In this document: positions 62,081 through 64,000 of the stretch, in pieces
Numbering within the stretch: the first letter of the stretch is position 1
Layout: each line of letters begins with the position of its first letter
DNA from: Balaenoptera acutorostrata
Lineage: Eukaryota; Chordata; Mammalia; Artiodactyla; Balaenopteridae
Assembly (NCBI RefSeq): GCF_949987535.1
Contig: NW_026646025.1
Coordinates: 3,658,001 to 3,722,000 of the forward strand
Length of the DNA: 64,000 nucleotides
Direction of reading: 5' to 3'
Program-made: the position numbers and the translations under genes
The notes under the pieces: model-generated
Told to the model about the DNA's origin: nothing
Seen by the model: only the letters and a program-made list of their open reading frames with translations
Database searches by the model: none

Positions 62081-64000
62081 CTCAATGGTTTTTGTTATCA
62101 CAATGCTCCAGGACCAGTTTCATCACAATACTCCATCCCCCTTGTCATCACGGTGCACAATGAAACCTCTCATTACAATGCTCCATGACACTTGTCATCA
62201 CAATGCTCCATGGCCCTTGTTATCACAATGCTATAGAATTCTTGTCATCACCATGTTCCATGACCATGTCATCACAATTCTCCATGGCCTTTGTCATCAC
62301 AATGCTCCAGAATTCTTGTCATCACAATGCTCCATGGCCCTTTTCATCACAATGCTCCAGATTGCTTGTCATCACAAAGTTTCATGACCGTGTCATCACA
62401 ATGCACCATGGCCCTTGTCATCACAATGCTCCACAATTCTTGTCATCACAATGTTCCATGACCGTGTTATCACAATGCTCCATGGCCCTTGTCATCCCAA
62501 TGCTCCAGAATTCTTGTCATCAAAATGTTCCATGACCGTGTCATCAAAATGCTCCATAATTCTTCTCATCACAATGTTCCATGACCGTGTCATCACAATG
62601 CTCCATAATTCTTGTCATCACAATGTTCCATGACCGTGTCATCACAATGCTCCAGAATTCTTATCATCACAATGTTCCATGACCATGTCATCACAATGCT
62701 CCTTGGCCCTTGTCATCACAATGCTCCAGAATTCTTGTCATCACAATGTTCCATGACCGTGTCATCACAATGCTCCATGGCCCTTTTCATCACAATGCTC
62801 CAGATTGCTTGTCATCACAAAGTTCCATGACCGTGTCATCACAATGCACCATGGCCCTTGTCATTACAATGCTCCAGAATTCTTTTCATCACAATGTTCC
62901 ATGACCATGTCATCACAATGTTCCATGGCCCTTGTCATCACAAGGCTCCAGAATTCTTGTCATCACAATGTTCCATGACCGTGTCATCACAATGCTCCAT
63001 AATTCTTGTCATCACAATGTTCGATGACCATGTCATCACAATGCTCCATGGCCCTTGTCATCACACTGCTCCAGAATTCTTGTCATCACATTGTTCCATG
63101 ACCGTGTCATCACAATGCTCCATGGCCCTTGTCATCACAATGCTCCAGAATTCTTGTCATCACAATGTTCAATGATCGTGTCATCACAATGCTCCATAAT
63201 TCTTGTCATCACAATGTTCCATGACCGTGTCGTCACAATGTTACATGACCCTGGTCATCACAGTTCTCCATGACCTTTGCCATCACAATGCTCTATATAG
63301 TTTTTCATGACAATTCTAAATGACCACTTTAATCACTTTGCTTGCTGACCATTTTCATCACATTTCTCTATTGTCATTACAATTCCCCATGACCCCTTTC
63401 TTCACAATGCTCCATGATGCCTGTCATCACAATGCTCAATGGCTTTTGTTATCACAATGCTCCAGGACCAGTTTCATCACAATACTCCATCCCCCTTGTC
63501 ATCACGGTGCACAATGAAACCTCTCATTACAATGCTCCATGACACTTGTCATCAAAATGCTCCATGGCCCTTTTCATCACAATGCTCCAGAATTCTTGTC
63601 ATCACAATGTTCCATGACCGTGTCATCACAATGCTCCATGGCCCTTGTCATCACAATGCTCCAGAATTCTTGTCATCCCAGTGTTCCATGACCATGTTAT
63701 CACAATTCTCAAGGACCACATTAATCACTATGCTCGCTGACCATTTTCATCACATTTCTCTATTGTCATTACAATTCCACATGGCCCCTTTCTTCACAAT
63801 GCTCCATGATGCCTGTGATCAAAGTGCTCCATGGCTTTTGTTATCACAATGCTTCAGGACCAGTTTCATCACAATACTTCCTCCGCCTTGTCACCACAGT
63901 GCACAATGAAATATTTCTTTACAATTCTCCATGGCCCTTGTCATCACAATGCACCAGAATTTTTATCATCACAATGTTCCATGACCGTGTCATCACAATG
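62081..64000. repeat. Satellite matching unit 1 at 4.86-6.6 kb
   Basis: 62612-64000 matches 5267-6606 at offsets of 57345-57394, the shift coming from small monomer gains. The end of the window is equivalent to 6045-6606 and 30229-30790. The array is still open at the window end. Confidence 0.87.

Larger units (their letters stand above)
37305..64000. repeat. Satellite array of unit 3 (continues past the window)
   Basis: At least 26.7 kb of the same satellite without another interspersed element. It runs through leader monomers, a short trimer stretch, landmark blocks, three 2.5-2.9 kb HORs, then many 1.1-1.35 kb repeats. Finally it reaches sequence matching unit 2 at 19.7-20.9 kb and unit 1 at 5.3-6.6 kb. 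It therefore passes through a full cycle of satellite types without a new L1 insertion. Confidence 0.96.

Noticed and set aside
1631..64000. Centromeric alpha-type satellite or CENP-B boxes
   Set aside because: No 171-bp period and no convincing TTCG....A..CGGG motif found by eye. The monomer is 24-25 bp. Centromeric location cannot be judged from sequence alone.
1..64000. Assembly artefact as the explanation for the three units
   Set aside because: The units differ in minisatellite copy number, satellite content and scattered substitutions, so they are not simple assembly copies. Exact copy numbers and the 350-bp duplication still need long-read support.
1..64000. tRNA, rRNA, SINE or telomeric repeats
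   Set aside because: None was seen on either strand. The tRNA-derived SINEs common in cetaceans are absent from the window.

Overview
The window is mammalian heterochromatin-like DNA with no host protein-coding gene that I can support. It is almost entirely a tandem satellite, broken at two places (and at the left edge) by copies of one composite L1 retrotransposon insertion. The L1 ORF2 C-terminus and 3' UTR look like the young L1 lineage of whales and dolphins as I know it, so a cetartiodactyl, most likely a cetacean, is the best guess. No search was run.

The satellite is built from 24-25 bp monomers sharing the core CATCACAATG. Three monomer types alternate: A (25 bp, NcoI site CCATGG), B (25 bp, EcoRI site GAATTC) and C (24 bp, one CpG in GACCGTGTC). 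Together they form a 74-bp trimer. Trimer runs alternate with about 300-bp blocks of diverged monomers to give 0.5-1.3 kb repeats. These are in turn organised into 2.5-2.8 kb higher-order repeats (HORs), and finally into very large units phased by the L1 insertion. Unit 1 is 1-16190, unit 2 is 16191-35510, and unit 3 runs from 35511 past the window end. The units are colinear in patches but differ by kilobase-scale expansions and contractions, as expected from unequal exchange.

The most notable structure is at 15074-17834, repeated at 34396-37318, with its right-hand end also at 1-1644. A 14-bp duplication, TCAATGAC(C/T)ATTTT, flanks a 2.7-2.9 kb block. Read on the minus strand, the block runs: 5'-truncated L1 ORF2, L1 3' UTR, a degenerate A-tract, an 82-bp minisatellite, an unidentified poly(A)-tailed retrocopy, a fragment of an older L1, AATAAA, 20 nt, then a poly(A) tail. 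This is the signature of an L1 3' transduction: read-through of the L1 end into flanking DNA, then one target-primed insertion at a TTTT/AA site. Five paralogous empty sites (9368, 12184, 44305, 46848, 49741) show the uninterrupted satellite. All copies share private junction changes, so the block inserted once and was then amplified with the satellite into a macrosatellite-like array.

The many short plus-strand reading frames in the satellite are by-products of a 74-bp period, which shifts frame at each trimer. They should not be annotated as genes.
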